Shown here: piece by piece, positions 7,922 to 16,846 of the stretch
Layout of the letters: every line of letters begins with the position of its first letter
Position numbering within the stretch: position 1 is the first letter of the stretch
DNA from: Desulfofustis sp.
Lineage (GTDB): Bacteria > Desulfobacterota > Desulfobulbia > Desulfobulbales > Desulfocapsaceae
Direction: 5' to 3'
Assembly (NCBI GenBank): GCA_013042475.1
Contig: JABDQA010000111.1
Span: forward strand, 1-63,020
Length of the DNA stretch: 63,020 nt
Program-made: the position numbers and the translations under genes
Notes under the pieces: model-generated
Databases searched by the model: none
Told to the model about the DNA's origin: nothing
What the model saw: the letters and a program-made list of their open reading frames with translations, nothing else

Positions 7922-9173
7922 GTCCGAACACGGTTCTGACCATATCTATTTTGGAGTCATCACCTTTCCGGCAGCTCTCGCTCTTGAGGAACCTCAGGGG
8001 ATTGTGCAGCATTTTTGCGGTAATGGCCTGGGCGAGTTTCTCGACTTTCTGCCGGTCCGAGTCTGACAATTCCATTCTCGCCAAAGTCTTCGATACTTCG
8101 CTGGTACAGATCTCGTCCGCTTTTGCCCTGAGCGCCGAGATCGTAGGAGTGATGGTCAACCCCTCCTGCCACCTACTAAATTTAAGGGTCTCCTCTTCGA
8201 CGATGCGTGCCGCTTTAACTGCCTCTTTGTCCCGCTCGGAGCGGTTCATTTCAACCACCTGACTCAGGTCATCGATATCGTATAGAAAGACGTTATCAAT
8301 CTCGTTGAGCTCAGGGTCGAGATCACGGGGGACGGCTATATCGATAAAGAACAACGGCCGGTTTCTTCTGATTTTCATGAGCGGCCGGACATCTTTACTT
8401 CTGATAATCAATTCACTAGAGCCGGTGGAGGAAACGATGATATCCACCGTCTCAATCTGCTCAGTTATCTCTTCCAGGCTGCAGGCACTGCCATTGAAGC
8501 GCTGGGCCAGATCCACCGCCCGCGAGAGGGTCCGGTTGGCCACCGTTATTCCTTTTACACCCTGTCCAAGAAGATGTTCCGCAGCGAGTTCCGCCATCTC
8601 GCCGGCACCTATGAGCAATACCTTTTTGTCGTCCAGATTGCCGAAAATCTTTCTTGCCAGTTCCACGGCTGCTGAGCTTATGGAGACTGCTGCAGAGCCG
8701 ATGCCGGTCTCACTGCGGATCCGCTTGGCTACTGAGAAGGCCTTATGCAGGAGTTTATTGAGCAGCGGTCCCGTGCAGCCAAATTGGGAGGCATATCGGT
8801 AGGCCTCCTTGATCTGACCAAGAATCTGCGCCTCTCCGACGACCAGCGAATCCAAAGAGGCAGCCACTTTAAACAGATGGTTGACCGCTTCATGGTCGCG
8901 ATACACGTAGGAATACCCGTCCCACTGTTCGGGGACAACCGCCTCACCAAACAGAAATCGCTGCATTTTCGGCGTACTTTCGACCGTATCCTCGGCCACC
9001 CAGAGCAATTCCACCCTATTGCAAGTGGAAAGCAGGTAGAACTCAAGCACCTGCTCGTTTCTGAGCCTGTTCAACGCCTCCTCGTAGCCGCCGGTCAAGG
9101 CGATCTTTTCCCTGACTTCCAGTGGTGTGGATTTGTGATTCACTCCGATGAGACTGATATGTTTTTTCGACAT
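7896..9173 (-). CDS. hemA: Glutamyl-tRNA reductase
   Basis: First committed enzyme of the C5 tetrapyrrole pathway: it reduces glutamyl-tRNA(Glu) with NADPH to glutamate-1-semialdehyde. The 425-residue protein shows the catalytic cysteine in LLSTCNRVELLW (about residue 50), the conserved substrate region SLVVGEAQILGQIKEAY, and a Rossmann NADPH domain with LLIGAGEMAELAAEHL. The C-terminal dimerisation helix region is present (KLAQAITAKMLHNPLRFLK). It lies 12 bases after the ccsA-like gene in a minus-strand operon that also holds precorrin-2 dehydrogenase, which fits supply of siroheme for sulfite reductase. Confidence 0.97.
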   Translation of the reverse strand: MSKKHISLIGVNHKSTPLEVREKIALTGGYEEALNRLRNEQVLEFYLLSTCNRVELLWVAEDTVESTPKMQRFLFGEAVVPEQWDGYSYVYRDHEAVNHLFKVAASLDSLVVGEAQILGQIKEAYRYASQFGCTGPLLNKLLHKAFSVAKRIRSETGIGSAAVSISSAAVELARKIFGNLDDKKVLLIGAGEMAELAAEHLLGQGVKGITVANRTLSRAVDLAQRFNGSACSLEEITEQIETVDIIVSSTGSSELIIRSKDVRPLMKIRRNRPLFFIDIAVPRDLDPELNEIDNVFLYDIDDLSQVVEMNRSERDKEAVKAARIVEEETLKFSRWQEGLTITPTISALRAKADEICTSEVSKTLARMELSDSDRQKVEKLAQAITAKMLHNPLRFLKSESCRKGDDSKIDMVRTVFGLENDDADR

Positions 9174-9185
9174 GGCTACATCTGG

Positions 9186-10004
9186 TCAGTTTAATACCAG
9201 CCACAGTGTAATCATTACCAAAGTGAATCCGCCGACAATCATCAGTGCCGCAAGGCGTCCGCGCCAGCCGACGGTAAACCGCTGATGAATCTGCACCAGG
9301 TAGATCAACCATATAATGAGTGAACACACCTCTTTGGGATTCCACCGCCAGTAAGTAGCCCAGGCCTGCTTGGACCAGAAAATACCGGACACCATCCCCA
9401 GGGTCAAAAAGGCAAAACCTACCGCTAAACAGTGCGCATTGAGCTGATCAAGGGCCTCCAGTGAGGGAAGCCTGGAGAAGAAATAGCCGAGCTTTCTACT
9501 CTTCAGCTCCCGTTCTTGCAGCAGGTACATGAGACCACCACAAAACGCCAGTCCAAAGAAGCCATAGGCAACAAGACTTATGCCGGCATGTACCGGCAGC
9601 CATAAGCTTTGGAGGGCGGGCTCAAGGGGGATCACCTCCCGGGAAGCAAAGGCGGAGCCGAGCAGCAGGCCAAGAATGAGCACAGATACGAAAGTACCAA
9701 AATTTTTTACTGTATAGCGCCAGCGGAAACTGATATAGGCCGTGGTGGTCGCCCAGGCGAAAAAGAAAACCGCCTCATGGTAGGTGGTGATCGGCGTATG
9801 GCCGATGGAAATGAAACGGGTGATAATATATCCGGACTGCAGCAGCCACGAACCAATCAACAGGAACCGGGCCCACTTGCGCATTTGATTTTTCTGGTAT
9901 AGAAAAAACACCAGATACACCGCGCAGGAAAGCACGGTTACAGCAAGGACAGCAAGAAAAAGCAGGTAATTGATTTCTTGGATAAGTGTCACTTGGCTCA
10001 TCAC
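9186..10004 (-). CDS. CcsA/HemX-type cytochrome c assembly membrane protein
   Basis: Eight-helix membrane protein of the CcsA/ResC/HemX family. Members either handle heme in system II cytochrome c maturation or, as HemX, modulate HemA levels; its place between hemA and precorrin-2 dehydrogenase allows both. The 272-residue sequence has the tryptophan-rich WWD-type segment WATYWRWNPKEVCSLIIW, with Asn where most members have Asp, and conserved histidines such as LPVHAGISL. It is 12 bases upstream of hemA and 1 base after the next gene, clearly cotranscribed. A second ATG one codon in could be the start. Confidence 0.82.
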   Translation of the reverse strand: MMSQVTLIQEINYLLFLAVLAVTVLSCAVYLVFFLYQKNQMRKWARFLLIGSWLLQSGYIITRFISIGHTPITTYHEAVFFFAWATTTAYISFRWRYTVKNFGTFVSVLILGLLLGSAFASREVIPLEPALQSLWLPVHAGISLVAYGFFGLAFCGGLMYLLQERELKSRKLGYFFSRLPSLEALDQLNAHCLAVGFAFLTLGMVSGIFWSKQAWATYWRWNPKEVCSLIIWLIYLVQIHQRFTVGWRGRLAALMIVGGFTLVMITLWLVLN

Positions 10005-10005
10005 T

Positions 10006-10728
10006 CTAGTTTCCGTTTTTTCCCCGCTTCAGTTCTTCGAGAACTTCCTTTACCAGCAGGCCCGCATCGATCTCTGCAGGCAGCACAATCTTCAACTGCT
10101 CTTCCAACCCGGCCCAATCCTGTCGTTTGATACAATCGAGCACCGGCAATTCCAGAACCGCCCTGAATAGCGCCTTGTTTTCCTCGGTAACGCTGTTTCT
10201 GGTAACCACCTGACGGCGAATTTTGGCCATCAAATCCACCAGCACACCATATTCTTCGCCATACTCGTTGGCAAGTTGCTCTTTGAGCAATAATGCCAGA
10301 GCAGGACTCCCCCCCCCGGTGGATACGGCTATAACTAAATCCCGTCGCCTGATTTTGGCAGGTACGTGAAAGTCTGACAGCTCGGGTTCATAGGCACTAT
10401 TGAGCAGCACGTGGTAGCGGGCGGCATCCTCGGCAATCTGCTTCTGCACCTTCGGGTCATCGGTCGCCCCGAAAATCAAAAACGCTTCTTTTGCATCGCC
10501 TGCTCGATATGCTCTTTTCAACCACTCTATTCTACCTTCCTCTGCGAGCCGGGATATCATTTCTAAGGCGTGGGGACTGATTATCTGCACCTGGCCTCCA
10601 CAAAGCAGCAGGGCCTTCACTTTACGAGCCGCAACAGAACCTCCTCCCACCACCAGGCAACGTTTGCCGCCAATGTCGAGATTAACCGGATAAAGAGGGT
10701 TGTCGGCAGGTTTGGTATTCAAGGTCAT
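10006..10728 (-). CDS. Precorrin-2 dehydrogenase (siroheme synthase N-terminal type)
   Basis: NAD-dependent oxidation of precorrin-2 to sirohydrochlorin, as in the N-terminal part of CysG and in Met8/SirC. About 240 residues with a Rossmann motif at LDIGGKRCLVVGGGSVAARK, then IFGATDDPKVQKQIAEDA and the conserved VSTGGGSPALALLLKEQL. No uroporphyrinogen methyltransferase domain is fused. The start at MTLNTKPADNPLY is preferred because it leaves a normal N-terminus and has GGAAAG upstream; starts at 10761 (ATG) and 10770 (TTG) would overlap the uppP stop. In this organism the product would feed siroheme for DsrAB and possibly alternative heme synthesis (inference). Confidence 0.88.
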   Translation of the reverse strand: MTLNTKPADNPLYPVNLDIGGKRCLVVGGGSVAARKVKALLLCGGQVQIISPHALEMISRLAEEGRIEWLKRAYRAGDAKEAFLIFGATDDPKVQKQIAEDAARYHVLLNSAYEPELSDFHVPAKIRRRDLVIAVSTGGGSPALALLLKEQLANEYGEEYGVLVDLMAKIRRQVVTRNSVTEENKALFRAVLELPVLDCIKRQDWAGLEEQLKIVLPAEIDAGLLVKEVLEELKRGKNGN

Positions 10729-10753
10729 GCGGCTTTCCGGGGTTCGATCACGA

Positions 10754-11557
10754 TTATGCATAAAGTACAATTAAACCTACGGAAGCCACTGCCAGACAGT
10801 AGTAACCAAACCACTGAAGCCTGTTCTTCCTGATAACCTCCAGCAACAATATTATCGCCAGATAGCCGGTGAGCGCTGCTGATATGGTGCCGGCGGCATA
10901 CACCAGTAGTGCGCCTGAGGCTGGGGGATGGGCTAATAATTTCCCGAAATTCAGCACCGCGGCACCGAGAATCGCCGGAATGGACATGATGAATGAAAAT
11001 CGAGCTGCAGTTTCACGATTTATGCCAAGAAGCATACCAATAAAAATTGTGGTCCCCGAACGGGACACTCCAGGTATGATGGCAAACGCCTGCCCACAGC
11101 CCATCAAAAATGCTCGCGCGCCGTTCACCGGTCGGCTTCTGTCGGTAATAAACTGGGCAGTGATCATCATCAGGCCGGTGACGATAAGCATGAAGCAGAC
11201 GACCGCTACCGAGGTGAACATTTTCTCAATCTGCTCTTTGTAGAAAGGACCAACGAAGACGGCAGGTATCGTGGCGACCACCACATAGAGATCCCAGAGA
11301 AGGTAATGGCGACCTTTATCGTCCAGCTTGTTCAGCATCCAGAGGAACGGTGCCTTGGCCATTGTTGAAAGCTCCTGTCTGAAAACCGCCACCACCGAAA
11401 CCAAGGTGCCGAGATGCAGCAACACATCGAACACAATCCCCTGCTCCTGGAACCCCAGGATATGGGACCCGAGCACCAGATGACCCGAACTGGAGACCGG
11501 AAGAAATTCGGTGGCTCCCTGCACAATTCCAAGAATAATGGCCTTAATCAGTTCCAC
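10754..11557 (-). CDS. uppP: Undecaprenyl-diphosphatase UppP (BacA)
   Basis: Membrane phosphatase that recycles undecaprenyl pyrophosphate to the monophosphate carrier for peptidoglycan and polysaccharide synthesis. The product (about 267 residues, hydrophobic throughout) has both hallmark regions: EFLPVSSSGHLVL near the N-terminus and PGVSRSGTTI near the middle. I start it at a GTG at 11557 because the protein then begins VELIKAIILGIVQG like other family members and GGAG stands four bases upstream; a TTG at 11599 would add 14 poorly conserved residues. It heads the operon continuing to precorrin-2 dehydrogenase, ccsA-like and hemA. Confidence 0.94.
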   Translation of the reverse strand: MELIKAIILGIVQGATEFLPVSSSGHLVLGSHILGFQEQGIVFDVLLHLGTLVSVVAVFRQELSTMAKAPFLWMLNKLDDKGRHYLLWDLYVVVATIPAVFVGPFYKEQIEKMFTSVAVVCFMLIVTGLMMITAQFITDRSRPVNGARAFLMGCGQAFAIIPGVSRSGTTIFIGMLLGINRETAARFSFIMSIPAILGAAVLNFGKLLAHPPASGALLVYAAGTISAALTGYLAIILLLEVIRKNRLQWFGYYCLAVASVGLIVLYA

Positions 11558-11628
11558 GGGACTCCGGATTAAGTTCTGTATGAATTCAGCCTGTCCCAAA
11601 CGATGGAGACAGTGATTTTCGTTTTTGC

Positions 11629-11665
11629 AAAAAAAAGGGTTGGTTGACGCGCGTCAACCAACCCT
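11629..11665 (-). terminator. Intrinsic terminator with perfect 30-base palindrome
   Basis: AGGGTTGGTTGACGC at 11636-11650 is followed immediately by its exact reverse complement at 11651-11665. On the minus strand the stem runs into eight Ts (A run at 11629-11636). It ends the transcript of the small exported-protein gene and separates it from uppP. Confidence 0.9.
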
Positions 11666-11696
11666 CCAGACTACTGAAATTAAGGCTCTATGTCAA

Positions 11697-11909
11697 TTAG
11701 CAACCTTCTACTGCAGCACCCTTTTTGGCCGTGCTGACTTTGAGTTTATCCCCTGCTTTGAACTTATCAGGCTTCTCGCACTTCAGCATAACCATACCAT
11801 CAGCTTCGTTAACCTCTGTAACCTCACACTTGACCTTGGCGGCGAAACTCATACTCGCGGTGGATGCAACAAACATCAGGACAAACGCAGCAGCACAAAC
11901 TTTCTTCAT
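11697..11909 (-). CDS. Small exported cysteine-containing protein, unknown function
   Basis: A 70-residue protein with a clear signal peptide (MKKVCAAAFVLMFVASTASMSFA) and a mature part of about 47 residues containing three cysteines, including the C-terminal residue (VEGC). The mature sequence, KVKCEVTEVNEADGMVMLKC, suggests a small beta-barrel with a possible disulfide. A strong ribosome site (AAAGGAG, 7 bases before ATG) and a perfect intrinsic terminator downstream show that this is a real single-gene unit. I cannot assign a family. The neighbouring TlpA-type thioredoxin could act on its cysteines, but that is speculation. Confidence 0.8.
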   Translation of the reverse strand: MKKVCAAAFVLMFVASTASMSFAAKVKCEVTEVNEADGMVMLKCEKPDKFKAGDKLKVSTAKKGAAVEGC

Positions 11910-12092
11910 GATCGATCTCCTTTAAACGATTTATCTAGGCGCCAGAACCTCTCCGGCTTTCGCAACGAGTGTAAAATACTCAGCAATATTTGCAACGAAG
12001 AATGATCGCTGGATGCCAAGCCTCTATTTAAGCATACGCTAACGTACAATTTTTATGGGCGATTGTCAAGAACTCGGAGTTCAATAATTAGT

Positions 12093-12590
12093 TCAGTTGA
12101 TAATCTGCTGCAGATCTTTGACCAGAACGGAATGGGGAATAAAACCCGAATACCTTTTTACCACGGTGCCTTTTTTACTTACTAGAAACGATGTGGGTAT
12201 CCCATACACACCGCCAAAATCGCGAGTCACCGCTTTGTCGGCCATCATTACGGGATAATTTATTTCTTTGCGATTGACCATTTTCTGAACCACGCCTTTC
12301 TCCTGGTCAACTGAGATAGCCACCACTGAAAAACCGTTAGCACCGTATTCGTTTTGAAGTTTAATGAGATTGGGAATTTCCTGGATACAGGGGGGACACC
12401 AGGTGGCCCAGAAAGTGATCAGCAAACTTTTCCCTGCGAAGCTGCTCGAGCTAATGGGATCGCCACTGACCACATCCTCGAGCTCGAAGGATGGCATTTT
12501 GGGGGCTGCTTTTACATCTCCGACGTATGGCTGTGGCATCAGAGCAATAAGCCACGCAAAAATTACTGCTATTGTGATCTGTCGAATCAT
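12093..12590 (-). CDS. TlpA/ResA-type periplasmic thioredoxin
   Basis: Membrane-anchored or secreted thiol-disulfide oxidoreductase. The 165-residue product begins with a hydrophobic signal or anchor (about residues 3-19) and contains the active site FWATWCPPCIQEIPNL, typical of TlpA/ResA proteins that reduce cytochrome c or other periplasmic cysteines. A cis-Pro region is visible at YGIPTSFLV, and the length is standard for the family. It is monocistronic on the minus strand. With several c-type cytochromes in such an organism, a role in cytochrome c maturation is plausible but not shown. Confidence 0.88.
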   Translation of the reverse strand: MIRQITIAVIFAWLIALMPQPYVGDVKAAPKMPSFELEDVVSGDPISSSSFAGKSLLITFWATWCPPCIQEIPNLIKLQNEYGANGFSVVAISVDQEKGVVQKMVNRKEINYPVMMADKAVTRDFGGVYGIPTSFLVSKKGTVVKRYSGFIPHSVLVKDLQQIIN

Positions 12591-12848
12591 TTTTCATTCC
12601 CTGGTGGAGTTGTTGCCACAGCGTCAATGATACCTGGGACGCTGATTAAATGCCACATCATACTAGAGCCTGCTTTCCGAAGGTAATAGTAGAATTGTTG
12701 GCTCTGCTGTATTATAGTGCGGCGTTACTAAATAATTTGGTTCTTTTTCAGCGGAAGGCAAGAATGAGCGCGGCAGCCGTCAGCTCGATCGCCCCTTGCC
12801 GACCTCCGAAAATGCGACTGGTATTATAATTACCATATCGACAAAAAC

Positions 12849-13865
12849 ATGGTTGCCAATCAAAAATTCTTTTTACTGCTGATCCCCACCTGTTTTATTT
12901 TTCTTCTTAGTCTCTTCACCATTGCCAACGGTGAGGTGGTCGACCGGGTCGTAGCCGAAGTTAACAACGAGGTGATCACCTTGAGTGAAATCGAGGAGGA
13001 AGGAAAAGGACAGTTCAAGCAAATTGCCCTAAAAGTGGCCCCAGAAAACCGGTTCAACGCAATCGAGCAGCTTCGAAAAGATATCCTCAGAAGCATGATC
13101 GACCAGAAACTCATCCGGCAGGAGGCAGCCGAGCAGGGGATCATCGTGACCAGCGAGGAAATCGATGGTATGGTCGAACAAACGCTTCTTGCCAACAATA
13201 TCTCCAAGGAACAACTGTTGGCCGAGCTTGAAGCGAACGGCATTGATGAAGACTCGTTCCGCAGTAATTTAGAAAGCCAGATTTATCAGACCAAGCTGCT
13301 CAACAGAGACGTCAGATCGAGAATTGTGATCACCGAAGAAGCCATCCTCGACTTTTACGATACCAGCTACACGAAACACATTCCGGAGGGAGGTTATTAT
13401 CTTCTTCAGATCGGCATTAGCTGGGGAGAAACCCAAGGCGAAAACTTCGACCCGGCAGAGCTCGAAGAGCGCAAACTTTCAGCCTTGCAGCGCGCAGAAC
13501 GGGTTCACAAACTGGCGCAAAGCGGCAGTGATTTTAAGGAACTGGCCCGCAAATTCTCCGATCTGCCGTCTGCCGCCGAAGGAGGTGATATCGGTGTCTT
13601 CGAGGAGGATGAAATGGCGAGCTACATGCGCGGGGCTGTGATTTCGCTGAACCCTGGACAGGTCAGTGCACTCATTGAAACGCCAGTGGGATATCAATTT
13701 TTCAAGCTGCTCTCCAGCAAACAGGGTGGGATTGTAACAATTGCCCCCTATTCTGAGGTTAAGGAAGAAATCAGAGAGAAACTATACGACCAGGAGTTGA
13801 GAAAAGAATTCAAGGAATGGATCGAGCAAATCAGAGGCGAGGCCTATATCCGCACCTCTCTGTAG
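12849..13865 (+). CDS. SurA-like periplasmic peptidyl-prolyl isomerase/chaperone
   Basis: Exported chaperone of the SurA/PpiD type that assists folding of outer-membrane proteins. The 338-residue protein has a signal peptide (about residues 7-27), a SurA_N domain (EVVDRVVAEVNNEVITLSEIE and following helices) and one parvulin domain near residues 175-290 with FSDLPSAAEGGDIGVF and TPVGYQFFKLL. E. coli SurA has two parvulin domains, so this is a short form. No good ribosome site precedes the ATG; a TATAAT at 12825-12830 would leave a very short leader. The rodZ-like gene follows after 57 bases. Confidence 0.85.
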   Translation: MVANQKFFLLLIPTCFIFLLSLFTIANGEVVDRVVAEVNNEVITLSEIEEEGKGQFKQIALKVAPENRFNAIEQLRKDILRSMIDQKLIRQEAAEQGIIVTSEEIDGMVEQTLLANNISKEQLLAELEANGIDEDSFRSNLESQIYQTKLLNRDVRSRIVITEEAILDFYDTSYTKHIPEGGYYLLQIGISWGETQGENFDPAELEERKLSALQRAERVHKLAQSGSDFKELARKFSDLPSAAEGGDIGVFEEDEMASYMRGAVISLNPGQVSALIETPVGYQFFKLLSSKQGGIVTIAPYSEVKEEIREKLYDQELRKEFKEWIEQIRGEAYIRTSL

Positions 13866-13922
13866 TTGATTTATTCAATCTTTGGCGCCTGGCAATCCCA
13901 TGCTCATGATAAAACTCTCACC

Positions 13923-14435
13923 ATGGAATTAAGTACTCCGGATAACGAATCCTTGGGCATGCTGCTCAGGAAGCTGCGGCTGGAACGATCGCTGGACATC
14001 AGCGATGTTGCCGAGGAGACAAGAATCCCACCGGCCACAATCAGAGCCATGGAGGCCGATGATTACAGTTCTCTTCCGGCCCTGGCCTTTGCCAGGGGGT
14101 TTTATGCAATTTACAGTGAATTGCTCAACCTGGACCAGGAAGAGATCGTCGAACGCTTTCTCTCCGACTATCAGCAGGCCGATTTCAAAGGCAAAGCAGA
14201 CGACGCTTCAACGAACCTGCAGGGTAAACAAATCGGCAGTATGGCTGAGAGACCCACTCATTTTCTGAGGACAGCCCTAGGTATCACTGTACTGGCGATT
14301 ATATTGATTGGCGCCGGGATTTGCTGGTATGCCGGCTACAATCCTGCAAATCATATCAGCCAATGGTTGAAAAATTTTCAGGAACCACAGATAGAAATAA
14401 TTGAACAGACTAAATCAAATCCGGACAGTCAGTAG
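13923..14435 (+). CDS. RodZ-like helix-turn-helix membrane protein
   Basis: Protein of about 170 residues with an N-terminal helix-turn-helix of the RodZ type (LGMLLRKLRLERSLDISDVAEETRIPPATIRAMEADDYSSLPALAFARGFY, about residues 10-60), a charged linker, one membrane helix near residues 117-136 and a short external tail. RodZ links MreB to the cell-wall elongation machinery. The C-terminal beta domain of E. coli RodZ is missing, so this is a shortened form. The ATG at 13923 is chosen because the upstream frame only starts with TTG and lacks similarity. recO follows after 14 bases. Confidence 0.78.
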   Translation: MELSTPDNESLGMLLRKLRLERSLDISDVAEETRIPPATIRAMEADDYSSLPALAFARGFYAIYSELLNLDQEEIVERFLSDYQQADFKGKADDASTNLQGKQIGSMAERPTHFLRTALGITVLAIILIGAGICWYAGYNPANHISQWLKNFQEPQIEIIEQTKSNPDSQ

Positions 14436-14449
14436 CAGTATCACGCCCG

Positions 14450-15217
14450 ATGCCTGTCATCCGTTCCGACCTGCCCGCCCTTGTCCTTGACAGCCTTAAT
14501 TACGGTGAATCTGACAAAATTGTAGTGTTCTACTGCCAGGAGGTTGGCAGGTTAAGTGCGCTGGCAAGAGGGGCCCACCGCAGTCAAAAACGATTCGTCA
14601 ACAAACTCGAACTATTCACCTTTTTACAGATATCATACTCGAAATCGTCAGCGGGCAGCCTGTTCATGCTCGATGAAGCGGAATTGGTGAACAGTTTTAT
14701 CACCTTGAGGACCGATGTGGCCAGTTACCAGGTTGCCTCGATTATCAGGGAATATATGCTTCTGACTAGCAGGGAAACCTCGGATGACGACCAGCTCTTC
14801 CAGCTCGCACTATGGGCCCTGCACACCCTGAATATCGGCATCGACCAGAGGCAGGTCCTGGCACTGTTCATGATCAAATTCTTTGATGTTCTGGGCTATC
14901 GTCCCGATTTTTCAGTCTGCCAGGGCTGCGGCACCAATCCTGCTGAGGATACAGCGGTGTTCTTCAATGTACAGAGCGGCACCATAACATGCAGGAACTG
15001 CAGTGGCAGTCAGGGTAGCGGTGGCCGGCTGTTGGCGCCGGGGACCACGAAAATGATCATGGCCGTGCAGCAACAGCCTGTCTCCAGGCTCAGTCGTTTC
15101 AAACCAAGTGGAGCTGTGCTGGAACAGATGCTCGACTGTTCCCGTCGCTACAGCCTAAATCTCTTCCAGCGTGACATTCACTCCTGGAGGGCGCTCAAAG
15201 ATAAGAGCAGCGGATAG
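14450..15217 (+). CDS. recO: DNA repair protein RecO
   Basis: RecF-pathway mediator that anneals single strands and helps RecR load RecA at gaps. The 255-residue protein begins with the OB-fold (SDLPALVLDSLNYGESDKIV), has the helical middle domain, and near residues 158-183 the zinc-ribbon cysteines CQGCGTNPAEDTAVFF and CRNC. Length is normal. It is convergent with birA, with only four bases between the stop codons and no separate terminator visible. Confidence 0.93.
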   Translation: MPVIRSDLPALVLDSLNYGESDKIVVFYCQEVGRLSALARGAHRSQKRFVNKLELFTFLQISYSKSSAGSLFMLDEAELVNSFITLRTDVASYQVASIIREYMLLTSRETSDDDQLFQLALWALHTLNIGIDQRQVLALFMIKFFDVLGYRPDFSVCQGCGTNPAEDTAVFFNVQSGTITCRNCSGSQGSGGRLLAPGTTKMIMAVQQQPVSRLSRFKPSGAVLEQMLDCSRRYSLNLFQRDIHSWRALKDKSSG

Positions 15218-15221
15218 CTTA

Positions 15222-16145
15222 TCAGGCCAAGTAGCGGATCTCGCCACTGTGTTCTACCGTTTCTGAACCGTCGGCCAATTCAAGTCTGAGTCCGCCATCG
15301 TTGGTGATGCCTTTCACAATTGCTTCGTATTGAGGTTCTTTCTGTACGTCGAAACCAAACAGAACCTTGCGTCCCAGCGTGTCGGAAAGTTCTTTCCATC
15401 TGCTGATCAGCGGGTGCTCATCATTTTCTTCCGCTTCGTATAGACGAGCCAGCTCTTGTGCTTCCCACCAGTAGAGTAACCCGATATTCCAACTCAATTT
15501 AGCCAGAAAACAGGTGGTGAACCTCTCCAGATCGACCCTCCTGCCAGTCTCCAAAGAGAGTGACGTGGCGATCTCACCGAGATAATCGGGAAACTCCTCA
15601 TTGTTGAGATTGATACCAAAACCGAGCAGACAATAGTCTTCCCCGGAGATGGGCCCGGAGAAATTTTCTGCCAGGAAACCGCCTACTTTGCGGCCGCCTA
15701 TCAGCACATCGTTGATCCAGCGGATCGAAGCCCCGCTGGCACCATTGGCCTGCATAGCCTCGCAGCAGGCCACGCCGACGGCAAGCGGCGTCATCATCCT
15801 GTACCCGGGCAAAAGTGTGCTGATATATATTACGGATCCCCAGAGACCGCCAGGCGGAGCGTGCCAGACTCTGGTGAAACGACCTTTTGAATCACTCAGC
15901 GTGTCGGCTAAAAAGACCGTACCGTTGACAACAGAAACTGATTTTTTTTCCTGGGCCTCGACATGGGCCCGGGCATGGGGCATGGTTCGATCCAAAGTTT
16001 GGTGGTGCTCGATTACCGAACCGACGAAAGCCCCATAGAGAAGGATCAGCCGAGCCTGGTCTTCCTGCCAGCGCTCCAATCGTGCCGGGAGTTCCTTCCG
16101 TTTTAGGTAATTTGTAAGTTCTTCAGGTGTGGGGCAGGAAGCCAT
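15222..16145 (-). CDS. birA: Biotin-[acetyl-CoA-carboxylase] ligase
   Basis: Activates biotin with ATP and transfers it to a lysine of biotin carrier domains. The 307-residue protein has the catalytic core with biotin-binding features such as GSVIYISTLLPG, SIRWINDVLIGGRKVGGFLAEN and LLGFGINLNNEEFPDYL, where the lysine region GRKVGG contacts biotinyl-AMP. The C-terminal SH3-like domain follows (KVLFGFDVQKEPQYEAIVKGI). The N-terminal portion has no obvious DNA-binding winged helix, so it is probably a non-regulatory ligase. It lies 47 bases after a biotinyl-like protein gene on the same strand, which fits an enzyme/substrate pair. Confidence 0.88.
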   Translation of the reverse strand: MASCPTPEELTNYLKRKELPARLERWQEDQARLILLYGAFVGSVIEHHQTLDRTMPHARAHVEAQEKKSVSVVNGTVFLADTLSDSKGRFTRVWHAPPGGLWGSVIYISTLLPGYRMMTPLAVGVACCEAMQANGASGASIRWINDVLIGGRKVGGFLAENFSGPISGEDYCLLGFGINLNNEEFPDYLGEIATSLSLETGRRVDLERFTTCFLAKLSWNIGLLYWWEAQELARLYEAEENDEHPLISRWKELSDTLGRKVLFGFDVQKEPQYEAIVKGITNDGGLRLELADGSETVEHSGEIRYLA

Positions 16146-16192
16146 GCGAAGTCAATCAGGACTGGAAAGCCGGGGGGTTCATTGCGGGTATT

Positions 16193-16846
16193 TTACATCG
16201 CGTCCCATTCAGCCTTGACCCTGGTTATCACTTTCTGGATCAAGGGCAGCTTATCAGCCGGACATACGCCTATGAGCGGCTCCCCCTGGGGGACGGAGAT
16301 ACCGGGCCTGAAATAGATCGAATGGATAACACCCTCCTCGCCCGAATAATAGACGGGGGTGTCGCGCTTCATCAACGACATGGTGAAAGCCTCATCACCA
16401 GGTCTGATGGTGACCCCGCCGGCACCCTTCTGATCGATTCTCGATTGGATGTCCATGGAAAAGAAAAACTTTGCTGTCTCCGGGGCCGGAAAAAGATAGA
16501 GCACCTCCTTCAGAATAGCTTCGATGATGTCTTTCTTTTTCAACGGATGTCTTATGGTCAGCAGCTTTTCGCCAGCCTCGACGAACTGGCCCTGGAATTC
16601 GATACGAATCTCTGAGACAATACCGCTGATTGGTGCCGTGATCGCTTTTTCGTTTCTCTCCCGAATAATCTGGAACAGGGGGGTGCCGGGAATATGATTC
16701 CATTCGCCTGAGGGGGCATCGACGCCGTTGCCTTTTTCCACGAAGAAGTTAACCACGCCGGTGTGCGGTGCGGTAATATCGATATAGTTGTAGGGATCCG
16801 AACGATATTTTGCGAGGATCTCATCAAAATCTATTTCTTGCGACAT
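16193..16846 (-). CDS. Protein with two biotinyl/lipoyl-like domains
   Basis: About 217 residues (start MSQEIDFDEI, preferred over a longer frame without similarity). Two beta-barrel segments like biotinyl/lipoyl domains can be read: ITAPHTGVVNFF through AITAPISGIVSEIRIEFQGQFVEAGEKLLTI, and PVYYSGEEGVIHSIYFRPGISVPQGEPLIGV. The second contains SLMKRD at the place where biotin carriers have the EAMKM lysine motif, so a lysine is present in a changed setting. The gene is next to birA on the same strand. It may be a non-standard biotin carrier or a protein that only keeps the fold; which is unknown. Confidence 0.6.
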   Translation of the reverse strand: MSQEIDFDEILAKYRSDPYNYIDITAPHTGVVNFFVEKGNGVDAPSGEWNHIPGTPLFQIIRERNEKAITAPISGIVSEIRIEFQGQFVEAGEKLLTIRHPLKKKDIIEAILKEVLYLFPAPETAKFFFSMDIQSRIDQKGAGGVTIRPGDEAFTMSLMKRDTPVYYSGEEGVIHSIYFRPGISVPQGEPLIGVCPADKLPLIQKVITRVKAEWDAM

